A stretch of DNA of 54,550 nt, from contig JAVJVN010000006.1 of the NCBI GenBank assembly GCA_040221055.1, positions 1-54,550 of the forward strand, in the 5' to 3' direction. Each line of letters starts with the position of its first letter. Positions within the stretch are counted from its first letter, which is position 1. The translations under genes and the position numbers were made by a program. The notes under the pieces were generated by a model that did no database searches, had not been told where the DNA came from, and saw nothing but the letters and a program-made list of their open reading frames with translations. This DNA comes from Rhodothermales bacterium. GTDB lineage: Bacteria > Bacteroidota > Rhodothermia > Rhodothermales > UBA10348. Below, in pieces: positions 1-12,686 of the stretch.

Positions 1-24
1 GGTGCTGTTCCGGATATTGGACAT

Positions 25-106
25 AACCCGTTGGGTGTTGCATGGAACTTGTTTGTTCGCACCATCAAGATACCAATTATATGCAACTTAGCCCAACGGG
101 TTTTTT
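25..106 (+). terminator. Long-stem terminator-like hairpin
   Basis: Two complementary blocks enclose a 37-base loop. AACCCGTTGGG (25-35) pairs with CCCAACGGGTT (92-102), and GTTGCAT (37-43) pairs with ATGCAAC (81-87). The right arm runs into six T's (101-106). On the plus strand this fits an intrinsic terminator for a gene left of the window; the large loop is unusual, so it could also be a structured small RNA or the end of a mobile element. The pairing is seen directly; the function is inferred. Confidence 0.5.
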
Positions 107-136
107 GTGTCCGTACGTCAGAATCGCACAGCTTAG

Positions 137-715
137 GTGATAGTAATACCTACCCTGCTGCTTGCCGCATGCGGAGTCCCAGGCAAGGAGGCAGTGCTCA
201 TTGATGAAGCCACTCGTGCAGAGTTGATTCGTTTAATGCAGGTTGATCAGCAGATCAGGAACGAGATTCTCGAATCTGGCGCGTCGTTTGAGGAACGTGG
301 GAAGGAGGTGATTGCCATTGATTCAGCCAGTACCGAGTATCTGAAAGGTGTTGTAGAACGCTATGGCTGGCCTGATAGCATGATTGCAGGGTCAGAAGCA
401 TCACATGCTGCATTTCTCTTGGTTCAGCATTCAAATGACAACGATTTTCAGAAGCATGCACTGACGCTCATGACTGAGGTGCTTGATCATGGCGGAATCG
501 ACCTGGAGGACTATGCGTTTTTGTATGACAGGGTCCAGGTGCGCGAAGGAAAACCTCAGAAGTATGGATCTCAAGCGTACTCGGACAGCCTGGGCGTCTA
601 CCATTTCTACCCTATAGCTGATTCAATCAACATCGACGCCCGGCGTGCAGAAATGGGAATGATGCCGTTTTCAGACTACATCAGGTTGATGAAGCAAGTT
701 TATCAATTTGAGTAG
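137..715 (+). CDS. DUF6624 family lipoprotein, possibly with shortened signal peptide
   Basis: The protein has 192 residues. The body matches the DUF6624 pattern: a DQQIR block near residue 37, a GWP block near 77, LLVQHSND near 95, then DRVQVREGKPQKYGSQ toward the C-terminus. No biochemical role is known for this family. The N-terminus reads IPTLLLAACG, an apparent lipobox, so it is probably a lipoprotein. The GTG start at 137 directly follows an in-frame TAG (134-136), and the usual positively charged n-region is missing. The signal peptide may therefore have been shortened by mutation. Base composition is less GC-rich than the core genes that begin at 2184. Family call confident; the start and export are uncertain. 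Confidence 0.72.
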   Translation: MIVIPTLLLAACGVPGKEAVLIDEATRAELIRLMQVDQQIRNEILESGASFEERGKEVIAIDSASTEYLKGVVERYGWPDSMIAGSEASHAAFLLVQHSNDNDFQKHALTLMTEVLDHGGIDLEDYAFLYDRVQVREGKPQKYGSQAYSDSLGVYHFYPIADSINIDARRAEMGMMPFSDYIRLMKQVYQFE

Positions 716-858
716 ATCTCGGGTTTGTCAGAATGCAGAGCAAGCGCATGTTGCTGACTCGCCTATCTGTTTTACTGATCTGAAACGGTTATTTTCTGGC
801 AGGGGAGCGCTGGCTCGCCGCAAATCCGCCAACCGTTCGCCGTGGAAAAAATCCGCTC

Positions 859-1038
859 ATGGACAAAAAACTCCTCGTCATCGCAATCGCAGTCGGCGCC
901 ATGGTGATAACGACGTTGATTCAGGTCTTCATGCAGGGTCGCGAGTGGACTCCGAAAGGAAAGTTGCTGGTATGGGTCACCTTCCTCGCAGGTCTTGCGG
1001 TCTTGATTGGGTTCTCGATCTTTTTCCTGATGCGTTAG
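859..1038 (+). CDS. Small two-helix membrane protein, 59 residues
   Basis: ATG at 859 opens a frame of 59 codons ending in TAG at 1036-1038. The product begins MDKKLLVIAIAVGAMVITTL. It has two hydrophobic segments, about residues 4-24 and 37-57, joined by a short charged loop (QGREWTPKGK). The lysines at the start and the clean alternation of hydrophobic and charged parts argue for a real inner-membrane protein. It lies 16 bases before the next gene on the same strand, so the two may be co-transcribed. I do not recognise a family. Confidence 0.6.
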   Translation: MDKKLLVIAIAVGAMVITTLIQVFMQGREWTPKGKLLVWVTFLAGLAVLIGFSIFFLMR

Positions 1039-1054
1039 CTGGTGACCGCCCGCT

Positions 1055-1459
1055 ATGATTTCGAATTCCTCGTTGAGCGCTCTTGAAGGCAGACATCAGC
1101 GACATGACCGGGCTGCACCGTATTGGGCAGCGACCCTTGTTGTTTTAGGTGCTACAGGCGTTTCGACGACATTTTTATCGTTGGGAGCATTCTGGGATGG
1201 ATATGTACTCGACATCACGGGTCCCGCGTGGAATTACATCCTGTTTCGACGACTCTTCCACGGGTATGCCGACGACGCATGGACTCGATTCTTCACTCCC
1301 ACGCGAACGCTGCTCATTTTTCTGGTTGTTGCTTTCGGGATCGAGTTCATCCAGTATCTGGAGCTATACGATTCTACGTTTGACCCATGGGACCTTGTGG
1401 CGTACATCTTCCTCTTGCTTCCCCTCTACGTTGTTGATTCCATGGTCAGGAGGGGGTAG
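1055..1459 (+). CDS. VanZ-like integral membrane protein
   Basis: This 134-residue protein has hydrophobic segments near residues 24-45, 85-102 and 112-128. The stretch GIEFIQYLELYDSTFDPWDL resembles the conserved E-x-x-Q...FD-x-x-D motif of VanZ-like and DUF2809-like small membrane proteins of Bacteroidota. It follows the 59-residue membrane protein by 16 bases, suggesting one transcript. The function of these chromosomal homologues is unknown, and I do not infer a link to glycopeptide resistance. Start ATG 1055 is the first available. Confidence 0.55.
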   Translation: MISNSSLSALEGRHQRHDRAAPYWAATLVVLGATGVSTTFLSLGAFWDGYVLDITGPAWNYILFRRLFHGYADDAWTRFFTPTRTLLIFLVVAFGIEFIQYLELYDSTFDPWDLVAYIFLLLPLYVVDSMVRRG

Positions 1460-1469
1460 TCGGACGAAT

Positions 1470-2142
1470 ATGCGCATGTTGCGGACTCGCAGTTCTGGGC
1501 GTACTGACCGCTCTCGGTGCGGGGTCTTGGGTCCGATACAGTTTTGACAGGTCAGTTGAAGAGAGCTACCCGGAGCGATTCCTGGATGATGTCCAATACG
1601 ACATCGCCGAGCTCGAGTTTGTGCTTGGCCAGCATGCTGTTGATGGACAACTCACGTCAACGGGTCCTGGGATCCTGGCGACACACGTGTTCGTGGCTTC
1701 CGGGGGCAGAGCTCCGGACCTTGGCAGAGGAACGTGGGACGAGGCACTTTCTTCCGGTCGTATCGCCCTGGTTCAGAACCTGGGTGTCCTGTCGGCACTG
1801 GCCAACCATGACAGAGCGATTCGTGAGTCGCAGGATGCATGGAAAAACAACCTGGAATTGCCCCTCTGGACAGCAACGATGCGTGCAATCGCAAGTGCCG
1901 TGCCAAGCCTGATGATGAGCGGCTGTTTGGAGGCCCCGGTAGCAGCCCGATGCACGGCAGAGATTCTGCCTTTTGAAGGCCGCCGAGTCATGGACATGAT
2001 CTCGAATGAATCGTTTATCGGTGACTTGAATCGGGATTATGCCTTTCGCGGATTGGCCGGTGCCCTTATCATGCAGTCCGTTCTTCCCGCGGCCAGAAAG
2101 CTGGAAGCCGAACTCATGAATGAGTTGGGTTTCCAGGATTGA
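1470..2142 (+). CDS. Membrane-anchored hypothetical protein with apparent frameshift at its start
   Basis: The long frame ending at 2142 has no ATG/GTG/TTG until GTG 1621. Its coding-like sequence extends back to about 1468 and includes a hydrophobic anchor (CGLAVLGVLTALGAG), then SYPERFLDDVQYDIAELEF. A purine-rich AGGAGG (1448-1453) and ATG codons at 1470 and 1476 lie upstream, but in another frame. Removing one T near 1479 would join ATG 1470 to the anchor. So either a one-base insertion or sequencing error has broken the start, or translation begins at a non-standard codon or at GTG 1621. The soluble part (about 200 residues) resembles no family I know. Convergent with the FtsX-like gene. 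Confidence 0.5.
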
Positions 2143-2183
2143 TTCAAACTCTGTGACAAGCCCATGCCTGCCTTCCCCCCGCC

Positions 2184-4601
2184 CTAATCGTGCCGCAGGG
2201 CCGTGGCCGGGTTCAGGCGCGCGGCCGACCAGGTCTGGGAAAGCACCGTGACGACCGCAATCAGGAGCGCGATGACCGATGCGCCCACCAGGATGATCCA
2301 GTCCACGTCCACGCGGTAGGCGAATGAATCCAGCCACCGGTTCGATGCGAGCCACGCCAGCGGCCAGGCGAACACGTTCGCCAGCAGGACCCACTTGGCG
2401 AAATCCACCACCAGGAGCTGCATGATGGAGCCCGACGATGCGCCGAGCACCTTCCGCACGCCGATTTCCTTCGTCCGCTGCGTCGTGGCGTAGCTGGCCA
2501 GACCGAACAAACCAAGGCAGGCAATCAGAATGGCCAGCATGGAGAACACGTTCACGACCCGACCCGTCACCCGGTCGCGGGCGTAGATCTCGTCGAATTC
2601 GTCGTCCAGGAACGTGTAGGAGAACGGATAGTCCGGATACACCGATCGCCACGCCGCCTCGGCGGCACCCACGGCATCGGGCACCCGACCCGCCTGGACG
2701 CGGGCCACGACCGTGCCGCCGGGATTGGTCGCCAGCGGGAAAATGATGAGCGGCTCGATGGGCTGATGGATGCCGGAGAAGTTGAAGTCCCGGGCCACGC
2801 CAATGACCTGCGTCCCCACGGAGTCCTGTGTGCCGATGTAAATCCGGCGTCCGACGGGGTCGTCCCAGCCGAGCTGTCCGACGGCCGTCTCATTCACGAT
2901 GACGACGCCCTGGTTGTCGGCCTCCCGGTTCCGGTCGAAATTCCGGCCCTGCGCCATCTCAATGCCGAGGGCCGGCAACGTCTCGGGGGCGGCGGCCATG
3001 TTGCTCCAGATCCAGATGTCCTCGTCGGGTACGCCCTCGGGCCGGACGCGCGTCCGCCCGAAACCCCGCCCCGGGACGTTGCCGGCCGTGGAAACCGATG
3101 TGAACGCCGCGTTCCGTTCGAGTTCATCCCGGAACAGGTCCTGTGTCTGGGCCATGCTGCCATCCACCATGTCCAGCAGCATGACCTGCTCCCGGTCGTA
3201 GCCCATGTCCCGCTCCTGGATGTAGCCGAGCTGTTTCTGCACCATGCCCGTCGTGCCAATGAGCGCAATGGACAGCGCGAACTGGAACACGACGAGCCCG
3301 ACGCGGACGTACTGCCCGCTCCGGCTCGTCTTGAACCGCCCCTTGAGGACAGCGATGGGCTTGAACCGGGCGAGGACGAACGCCGGATACAGACCGGCCA
3401 GCACGCCGGCCACAAGCACCAGCAGCAGGGCCGACCCCACCAGCAACAGCGGATTGCCGGTGGCCAGGCGCAGGTTGGTCTCGGCAAGGGTATTCAAGGC
3501 CGGCAGGAGCGTCCAGGCCAGCACCAGGGCCAGTACGAGCGCCGTGAATGCCGTCAGCACGGATTCCACCATGAACTGGCGAACCAGCTGCCCCTCGGTC
3601 GAGCCGACCACCTTGCGCATGCCCACTTCGCGGGCCCGGTCGGTACTCCGGGCGGTCGACAGGTTCAGGTAGTTCACGACCGCAATCAGCAGGATGAGCA
3701 GTGCGATGGCCGCGAACACGATGACCGTATTCCGATCGCCCTTGTTCTGCACGGGGTCAAAAATCACGTCCGACGATCCGAGATGAACGTCGGTCAGTGG
3801 CTGCAAGGTGATGTCGAAGTTTTCGGCCACACCGTTGTCCCGGACGTGCTTCGTGAGCCGCGCATCGAACCCCTCGGCCGAGGCCCCGGGGGCGAAGCGC
3901 GCGTAGGTCGGCATGGCGACCGACCCCCATGTCTCGGTGAAAATGGGATTCGTGGAACCGGGCTGTTGGTTGGCCCGGGCCTGGGCACTGACCGTTTCCA
4001 TGGAGCCGAGCGCATCGAACTCGAAATGCGTGTTCTCCGGGAGGTCGCGCAGGACGGCCGTCACGGTCAACTCCAGGCCACTGCCGGTCTGGACCGGCTG
4101 TCCGACGGCCGATTCGTTCCCGAACAGCGAGCGCGCCAGGGACTCCGTAAGCACGAGCGAATAGGGCTCCCGCAGAGCGGTTTCCGGATTGCCCTCCACG
4201 AACGCGAAGTCGAACACCTCGAATACGTTCGGATCGGCGTTTCGCAGCTGCTCGGCGTAGATGGGCATGTCGCTCCCCCGACGCAGCAACGTTTGGCCGC
4301 CGAACGTCATACGCACGGCCGCATCGATTTCCGGGAAGGCATCGGCAATCGTCCACCCCACCGCGGGCATGGTGATGCCCACCCGCTGATTGTTTGTTCC
4401 AAGCGCCTTGTCGACGGTCAGGACCCGATAGATCCGGTCCCGGTCCTGGTGCATGTCCTCGAACGAGACTTCCCGCTCAATGAACAGCACGATGAGCAGA
4501 CAGGCGGCCATGCCGGCGGCGAGTCCGAAAATATTGATGAAGGCGTAGACGGGCTGGCGCCGGACGTGGCGCCAGAACAGGCGGGCTTGGTTCGAGAACA
4601 T
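2184..4601 (-). CDS. FtsX-like/MacB-type ABC transporter permease
   Basis: The protein has 805 residues, the usual length for Bacteroidota duplicated FtsX permeases. A first membrane helix (about 22-42) is followed by a periplasmic MacB_PCD-like domain, three helices (about 285-410), a further helix near 435, a second periplasmic domain, and three C-terminal helices. The conserved cytoplasmic loops are present: TDRAREVGMRKVVGST after the first core helix and TQRTKEIGVRKVLGASSGS in the second half. Such permeases work with an ATPase related to MacB/LolD in exporting lipoproteins, peptides or antibiotics, but no ATPase gene is adjacent here. The substrate cannot be assigned. Confidence 0.92.
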   Translation of the reverse strand: MFSNQARLFWRHVRRQPVYAFINIFGLAAGMAACLLIVLFIEREVSFEDMHQDRDRIYRVLTVDKALGTNNQRVGITMPAVGWTIADAFPEIDAAVRMTFGGQTLLRRGSDMPIYAEQLRNADPNVFEVFDFAFVEGNPETALREPYSLVLTESLARSLFGNESAVGQPVQTGSGLELTVTAVLRDLPENTHFEFDALGSMETVSAQARANQQPGSTNPIFTETWGSVAMPTYARFAPGASAEGFDARLTKHVRDNGVAENFDITLQPLTDVHLGSSDVIFDPVQNKGDRNTVIVFAAIALLILLIAVVNYLNLSTARSTDRAREVGMRKVVGSTEGQLVRQFMVESVLTAFTALVLALVLAWTLLPALNTLAETNLRLATGNPLLLVGSALLLVLVAGVLAGLYPAFVLARFKPIAVLKGRFKTSRSGQYVRVGLVVFQFALSIALIGTTGMVQKQLGYIQERDMGYDREQVMLLDMVDGSMAQTQDLFRDELERNAAFTSVSTAGNVPGRGFGRTRVRPEGVPDEDIWIWSNMAAAPETLPALGIEMAQGRNFDRNREADNQGVVIVNETAVGQLGWDDPVGRRIYIGTQDSVGTQVIGVARDFNFSGIHQPIEPLIIFPLATNPGGTVVARVQAGRVPDAVGAAEAAWRSVYPDYPFSYTFLDDEFDEIYARDRVTGRVVNVFSMLAILIACLGLFGLASYATTQRTKEIGVRKVLGASSGSIMQLLVVDFAKWVLLANVFAWPLAWLASNRWLDSFAYRVDVDWIILVGASVIALLIAVVTVLSQTWSAARLNPATALRHD

Positions 4602-4612
4602 GTGCGTCTGAA

Positions 4613-4688
4613 CGGATGATATGGTTCTGCGAGTGGGGGCCGCCGGGCTGCGTACGTATCATCCGGAAAGAAGGATGCACGGCGGCCC
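4613..4688 (-). other. Two interleaved 9-bp inverted repeats in FtsX gene leader
   Basis: Between the PLP-enzyme gene and the FtsX-like gene, CGGATGATA (4613-4621) is complementary to TATCATCCG (4657-4665), and GGGCCGCCG (4637-4645) to CGGCGGCCC (4680-4688). The order A-B-A'-B' is that of a pseudoknot or of two competing hairpins. The segment ends about 12 bases before the FtsX start codon on the minus strand. One GC-rich hairpin alone could be a terminator for the upstream gene, but no T-run follows it. Pairing is seen; regulation is inference. Confidence 0.4.
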
Positions 4689-4689
4689 A

Positions 4690-5943
4690 TCAAACCGTTC
4701 GGCTCTGTGCGTCCACGGTCCAGGTATCCACGACCTCGTCGCCGTCCACCACGTACACCTCGCGCTGCGTGTTCACGACGACACACGCGTGGTTGGGGAT
4801 GATACGCACGGTGTCGCCCACGTCGAGGGTCGCCCCCCCGCGCACGCCGACCCAGCCGTGCTCTTCGGAGAGCCCCGTTATCCGGTGATGCGGCAGCGGC
4901 TCCATGGTCTGGTGGTTGTACAGGATGACCCCATATCCCTCGTGTCCGTAGGCGGAGTCGGAGGTGAAGACTTTCTTGCCGGCATCCAGGAAGAGGCGTT
5001 CGCCACCGTCCCGGTTCCGATGCTTCGAGATGACGGTGGCCTGGACGGTCAGGGCGCACTGGCGGTAGGAGGCCACGCCGAGGCCCACCTGCGTGGCATC
5101 GTGGAAGACGTAGTTTCCGGGGCGGATTTCGGTCACCCGAAATCCGCCCGTAACGGCGTTCTCGAAGTAGCGGAGGCTGGGGGTGGAGCCTATGCTTATC
5201 TCAAAGGCGGGGCGAACAGTATCTCCAGATTGCTTTCTGGCATCCTCTCGCGATGGTACAGCGAAACCGGCCTCGGTCGGCGCAACAGCCAAACCTGCCT
5301 TGGAAAGCCGGACGGCGGTCTCCAGCATGCGGTCGCGCTCGGCGTTGGAGGCCCGCCGCAGGGCCTGCTCCCGGGTTTCGCGGACGACGCCGTCGGCGTC
5401 GGGCTGCGGGCCGTAGTAGGCATCGCCCGCGTGGGTCAGGATGCCAATCAGGTCCAGGCCCGGCAGGTCCGCCATGGCGCGGGCCACCTCGGGCAAATCC
5501 GGATCGTCCCACTGCACACCGCATCGGTGGTAGCCGGCGTCGATTTCCAGGAGGACGCGGGCTCGGCGGTCGTGCGCGGCATACCAGTCCGAAACGGCGC
5601 GAGCACCTTCGGGCGTATCGACACAGAACGAAATCCGGGCTCCCGCATCTTCCAGTCGGACCAGGCGCGCCCACTTTTCGGCGCCGAGGGTGACGTAGGC
5701 CAGGCGGATATCGGTGAATCCCCGGGCCGCAAAGACTTCGGCCTCGCCCACCTTGGCCACGGTAAGACCCGTGGCGCCAGCGGTCCGCTGCAGGCCTGCC
5801 AGCGCCACCGACTTGTGTGTCTTGGTGTGCGGCCGGAGAGCCACGCCCTGCGTTTCGGCGCGTTCGGCCATGGCGTCCAGGTTGGTCTGGAGGCGCGTCC
5901 GGTCAATGAGGACGGCGGGCGTGGGGAGCTCGGAAATCAGCAT
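4690..5943 (-). CDS. D-threonine aldolase/D-serine dehydratase-like PLP enzyme
   Basis: This 417-residue protein has the fold-type III pattern. An alanine-racemase-like N-terminal barrel opens with ELPTPAVLIDRTRLQTNLDA, and RPHTKTHKS holds the probable PLP lysine (K41). The C-terminal domain of the D-serine dehydratase-like family ends with PNHACVVVN, whose His-x-Cys pair matches the metal ligands of that family. It should act on D-hydroxy amino acids in the cytoplasm, by aldol cleavage or dehydration; the sequence alone does not separate the two. The PD40 lipoprotein gene lies just 7 bases upstream, suggesting co-transcription. Confidence 0.85.
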   Translation of the reverse strand: MLISELPTPAVLIDRTRLQTNLDAMAERAETQGVALRPHTKTHKSVALAGLQRTAGATGLTVAKVGEAEVFAARGFTDIRLAYVTLGAEKWARLVRLEDAGARISFCVDTPEGARAVSDWYAAHDRRARVLLEIDAGYHRCGVQWDDPDLPEVARAMADLPGLDLIGILTHAGDAYYGPQPDADGVVRETREQALRRASNAERDRMLETAVRLSKAGLAVAPTEAGFAVPSREDARKQSGDTVRPAFEISIGSTPSLRYFENAVTGGFRVTEIRPGNYVFHDATQVGLGVASYRQCALTVQATVISKHRNRDGGERLFLDAGKKVFTSDSAYGHEGYGVILYNHQTMEPLPHHRITGLSEEHGWVGVRGGATLDVGDTVRIIPNHACVVVNTQREVYVVDGDEVVDTWTVDAQSRTV

Positions 5944-5950
5944 GGCAATC

Positions 5951-6931
5951 CTATTCGTTCAACGCGTCGATGGCAGAAACCGGGATCCGGACCACGTCGG
6001 CCTGCCCGTCCTTGTGGGTGGTGAAGTGCAGGTAGGCGTCCGATGTGAACGGGTAGGGAATCCACGCCCCGTACTCGTACTCGGCGGTGTTCACGAGCGG
6101 CCCCAGATTGACCGGTTCGGACCAACCGCCCGCCGTGCGCCAGGAGACGTACAGGTCATCGCCGCCGAACGAGTCGTCGGCTGCGGTGCGGGAAAAGATG
6201 AGGAACCGCTCTGCCGGGTCCGCGAACACATCGGCTTCCGAAAACGCGGTATTGACCGGGCCCTCCAGCCGCGCGACGACGTATCCGCCGCTACCGAGCT
6301 CGGCGCGGTAGATGTCGGAACGTCCGGCACCACCCTCGCGGTCGGAGGCGAAGTAGATGACGCCGCCTTCGGTGACACTGGCGTGGAAATCATTGGCATC
6401 CGAATTCACGGCATCGAGCGGTTCGGGGGCCATCCAGTCCTCACCGTCGTGCATGGCAATCCAGATGTTGAAGTCCCGCATGCCTTCGTTCGCCTCTGCG
6501 GCTCCGTCGGCTGTGGAAGGAGCGACTTCCGCGCCGGCGTCGGCCGGATGCGGGCGGTCGGAGCTGAACAGGAAGGCGTCGAGCGCCGGATAGAAGCGGG
6601 GCGCGCGATCGTTGTAGGTGCCCGAAAACGGCATGACGGCCGGCGCGGACCACGTCCCGGTGGAATCCTGGATGGTTTCCCAGAGGGTGTGGCCGGACCA
6701 ACCCTCGGCGTGGCGGCCGAAGACCATGCGGGTGCCCTCCCCGTTCATGCTCAGCCAGGCTTCCCCTTCCGGCGTGGAAATGTGGGGCACAGGCTCGGCG
6801 GTGGCGAAGGCGATGTCGTTCGCATCGGGAGCGTCGCCGCTGCAGCCCGCAAGCAGTACCAGAGACAGCAGGACGGCGGGCAAGAAGACGATGGCCAATG
6901 CGACGGCGGGAATTCGGTTGTGGAGCGGCAT
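5951..6931 (-). CDS. PD40/TolB-like beta-propeller lipoprotein
   Basis: The 326-residue product begins with a hydrophobic signal ending VLLAGCSGD, a lipobox with Cys near residue 30. The mature part contains WD40-like PD40 repeats: DRAPRFYPALDAFLFSSDRP, GVIYFASDREGGAGRSDIYR and AERFLIFSRTAADD, each with the S-D-R/S-R turn of TolB propeller blades. It is probably anchored to the outer or inner membrane facing the periplasm. Such proteins commonly bind partners or substrates, but no specific role is known. It is probably first in a transcript with the PLP enzyme 7 bases downstream. Confidence 0.8.
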   Translation of the reverse strand: MPLHNRIPAVALAIVFLPAVLLSLVLLAGCSGDAPDANDIAFATAEPVPHISTPEGEAWLSMNGEGTRMVFGRHAEGWSGHTLWETIQDSTGTWSAPAVMPFSGTYNDRAPRFYPALDAFLFSSDRPHPADAGAEVAPSTADGAAEANEGMRDFNIWIAMHDGEDWMAPEPLDAVNSDANDFHASVTEGGVIYFASDREGGAGRSDIYRAELGSGGYVVARLEGPVNTAFSEADVFADPAERFLIFSRTAADDSFGGDDLYVSWRTAGGWSEPVNLGPLVNTAEYEYGAWIPYPFTSDAYLHFTTHKDGQADVVRIPVSAIDALNE

Positions 6932-6981
6932 GAAGGTAATGCGTTCAGACGATGGACGATTGCCGGAAAAACACAGCGCAC

Positions 6982-7015
6982 GAAAAAGGCCCGCCGACGA
7001 TTGTCAGCGGGCCTT
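6982..7015 (-). terminator. Rho-independent terminator after atpC
   Basis: Perfect 9-bp stem: AAGGCCCGC (6986-6994) with GCGGGCCTT (7007-7015). Read on the minus strand the hairpin is followed by a T-run (plus-strand AAAAA 6983-6987). It lies 24 bases past the atpC stop and clearly ends the atpD-atpC transcript. Confidence 0.85.
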
Positions 7016-7038
7016 CAATATACGATGAGGGACGAGCC

Positions 7039-7461
7039 TCAGTTGTGCTGTCCGACGTGCCCCATGGATACGCGCAGGCGGTTGCGGGCCCGCTCCAGAG
7101 CGGCCGCGTACAGTGCGCGCTCTTCTTCGGACGTTGCCGCGTCCAGGACTTCCTGGGCGCGCTGCTCGGCCGAGCGGGCGCGTTCAACGTCGATCTTGCT
7201 GGCCATTTCAGCGGTTTCCGCCAGGATGGTCACCCGGTTGCCCGAGACCTCCAGGAAGCCGCCGCTCGTGGCGAACGGAATCCGGGTGTTCTTGGCGTCG
7301 GTCACCGTCAGCGTTCCCACGGCGATGGTCGCGACCATCGGGGCGTGATTGTACAGCACGGCGAACGATCCTTCGAGGCCCGGGGCCTGCACGGAAACGG
7401 CATCACCTTTGTAGATGGAGCCGGTCGGCGAAACGATGTCAACGTGGAGTGTGCCAGCCAT
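7039..7461 (-). CDS. atpC: ATP synthase F1 subunit epsilon
   Basis: The protein has 140 residues, the usual length for bacterial epsilon. The N-terminal beta-sandwich begins with LHVDIVSPTGSIYKGDAVSV and contains the conserved FAVLYNHAPMVATIAVGTL. A C-terminal two-helix region is rich in E, R and A (DVERARSAEQRAQEVLDAA). Epsilon links gamma to the c-ring and can inhibit ATP hydrolysis. It follows atpD by 33 bases on the same strand and is closed by a strong terminator. The other ATP synthase genes are not in the window. Confidence 0.95.
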   Translation of the reverse strand: MAGTLHVDIVSPTGSIYKGDAVSVQAPGLEGSFAVLYNHAPMVATIAVGTLTVTDAKNTRIPFATSGGFLEVSGNRVTILAETAEMASKIDVERARSAEQRAQEVLDAATSEEERALYAAALERARNRLRVSMGHVGQHN

Positions 7462-7494
7462 GATGGGGTCCGTTTGGGTTGAAGTCCGTCAGGA

Positions 7495-11612
<4,118 letters not shown>

Positions 11613-11615
11613 CCG

Positions 11616-12686
11616 TTACGCGTCTTCGTCCGCCGGACCGCCGTTGCCGCCGAAATTGTGCTGGTAGCCCTGCGGAAAGAGGGGCAGCAGGCCGGTTTCG
11701 GGACTGTAGGTGCGCAGGCCCTTCGTGGCTTCCTCGATGTTGCCGATGACGGAGACGCCGCCCATGGCATCGATGAGCGGGACGTCGTCCGGGTGGACGG
11801 TGAACAGCAGTTCGTAGTCCTCACCGCCGAACAACGCGAACGTATCGACATCTTCCATGAACTGGTCGGCCACGGCGCGGGTCTCCTCGTCAAACGGCAG
11901 GGCGGGGATGCGGATGGTGGCGCCCACCTGGCTGGCAGCGGCAATGTGATGGATTTCCGAGGCCACGCCATCGGATACATCAATCATGGACGTGGGCTTG
12001 ACGCCGGCCTTGCGCAGGCCCTGCAACACATCCAGGCGGGCCTTGGGGCGGAGTTGGCGGCCGATGACGTACCGGTGGGCATCCAATTGCGGCTCGTAGG
12101 CATCGCCCAGGTCGTTCAGGGCCTGCCGCTGGTCCAGCAGGATTTTCAGCCCGGCGTAGGCCGCACCGATGTCGCCCGACACGCAGATCATGTCGCCCGG
12201 ATTGGCGCCCCGCCGGAACGTGACCCGCTCCGGCGACACGTGCCCCACGACCGTGACCGACAGATACAGCGCGTGGGCCGTCGTGGTGTCGCCACCCACG
12301 ATCTGCATGCCGTAGTGCTTGCAGGCATCGAGCATTCCGGTATACAGCCCGTCGACCATTTCGACCGAAAGGTTGCGGGGAATGCCCAGCGTCACGGTGG
12401 CGTAGAGGGGCTCGGCGTTCATGGCCACCACATCGCTGGCATTCACGGAAATGGCCTTCCAGCCCAGGTACGGCATGGGCGTGAACGCGCGGTCGAAGTG
12501 CACGCCTTCAATGAGCGCATCGGTCGTCATGACGTGCATGCGGTCGTCGCTCACGCGGTAGACGGCAGCGTCGTCCCCGATGCCCATGATGAGGTCTTCG
12601 GGGCCCGGAGCGGCGGCTACCTGCTCGCGGAGGCGATCGATGAGGCCGAATTCGCCGAGGTTCGAAACAGGTGTGAAGGTGCTCAT
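11616..12686 (-). CDS. thiL: Thiamine-monophosphate kinase
   Basis: ThiL phosphorylates thiamine monophosphate to the cofactor thiamine pyrophosphate, using ATP. The 356-residue protein starts at ATG 12686 (MSTFTPVSNLGEFGLIDRLR). It carries IMGIGDDAAVYR, the TTDALIEGVHFDR block, GGDTTTAHALYLSVTVVG, MIDVSDGVASEIHHIA and GGEDYELLFTV, all typical of the AIRS/PurM-like kinase. It is the last gene of a seven-gene operon and overlaps anmK by four bases (ATGA). No other thiamine genes are nearby. Confidence 0.95.
   Translation of the reverse strand: MSTFTPVSNLGEFGLIDRLREQVAAAPGPEDLIMGIGDDAAVYRVSDDRMHVMTTDALIEGVHFDRAFTPMPYLGWKAISVNASDVVAMNAEPLYATVTLGIPRNLSVEMVDGLYTGMLDACKHYGMQIVGGDTTTAHALYLSVTVVGHVSPERVTFRRGANPGDMICVSGDIGAAYAGLKILLDQRQALNDLGDAYEPQLDAHRYVIGRQLRPKARLDVLQGLRKAGVKPTSMIDVSDGVASEIHHIAAASQVGATIRIPALPFDEETRAVADQFMEDVDTFALFGGEDYELLFTVHPDDVPLIDAMGGVSVIGNIEEATKGLRTYSPETGLLPLFPQGYQHNFGGNGGPADEDA

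Noticed and set aside
25-102. Possible integron attC site: GTTGGGT (30-36) and GCCCAAC (91-97) fit the GTTRRRY and RYYYAAC core patterns, and small genes follow.
   Set aside because: The two boxes are in the wrong order for attC on either strand, and no similar sites lie between the next genes.
708-1058. Plus-strand open frame of 116 codons.
   Set aside because: Basic, low-complexity product in another frame over the 59-residue membrane protein, which has the better start and composition.
2766-4619. Long plus-strand open frame opposite the FtsX-like permease.
   Set aside because: No motif or signal; composition is that of a GC-driven antisense frame.
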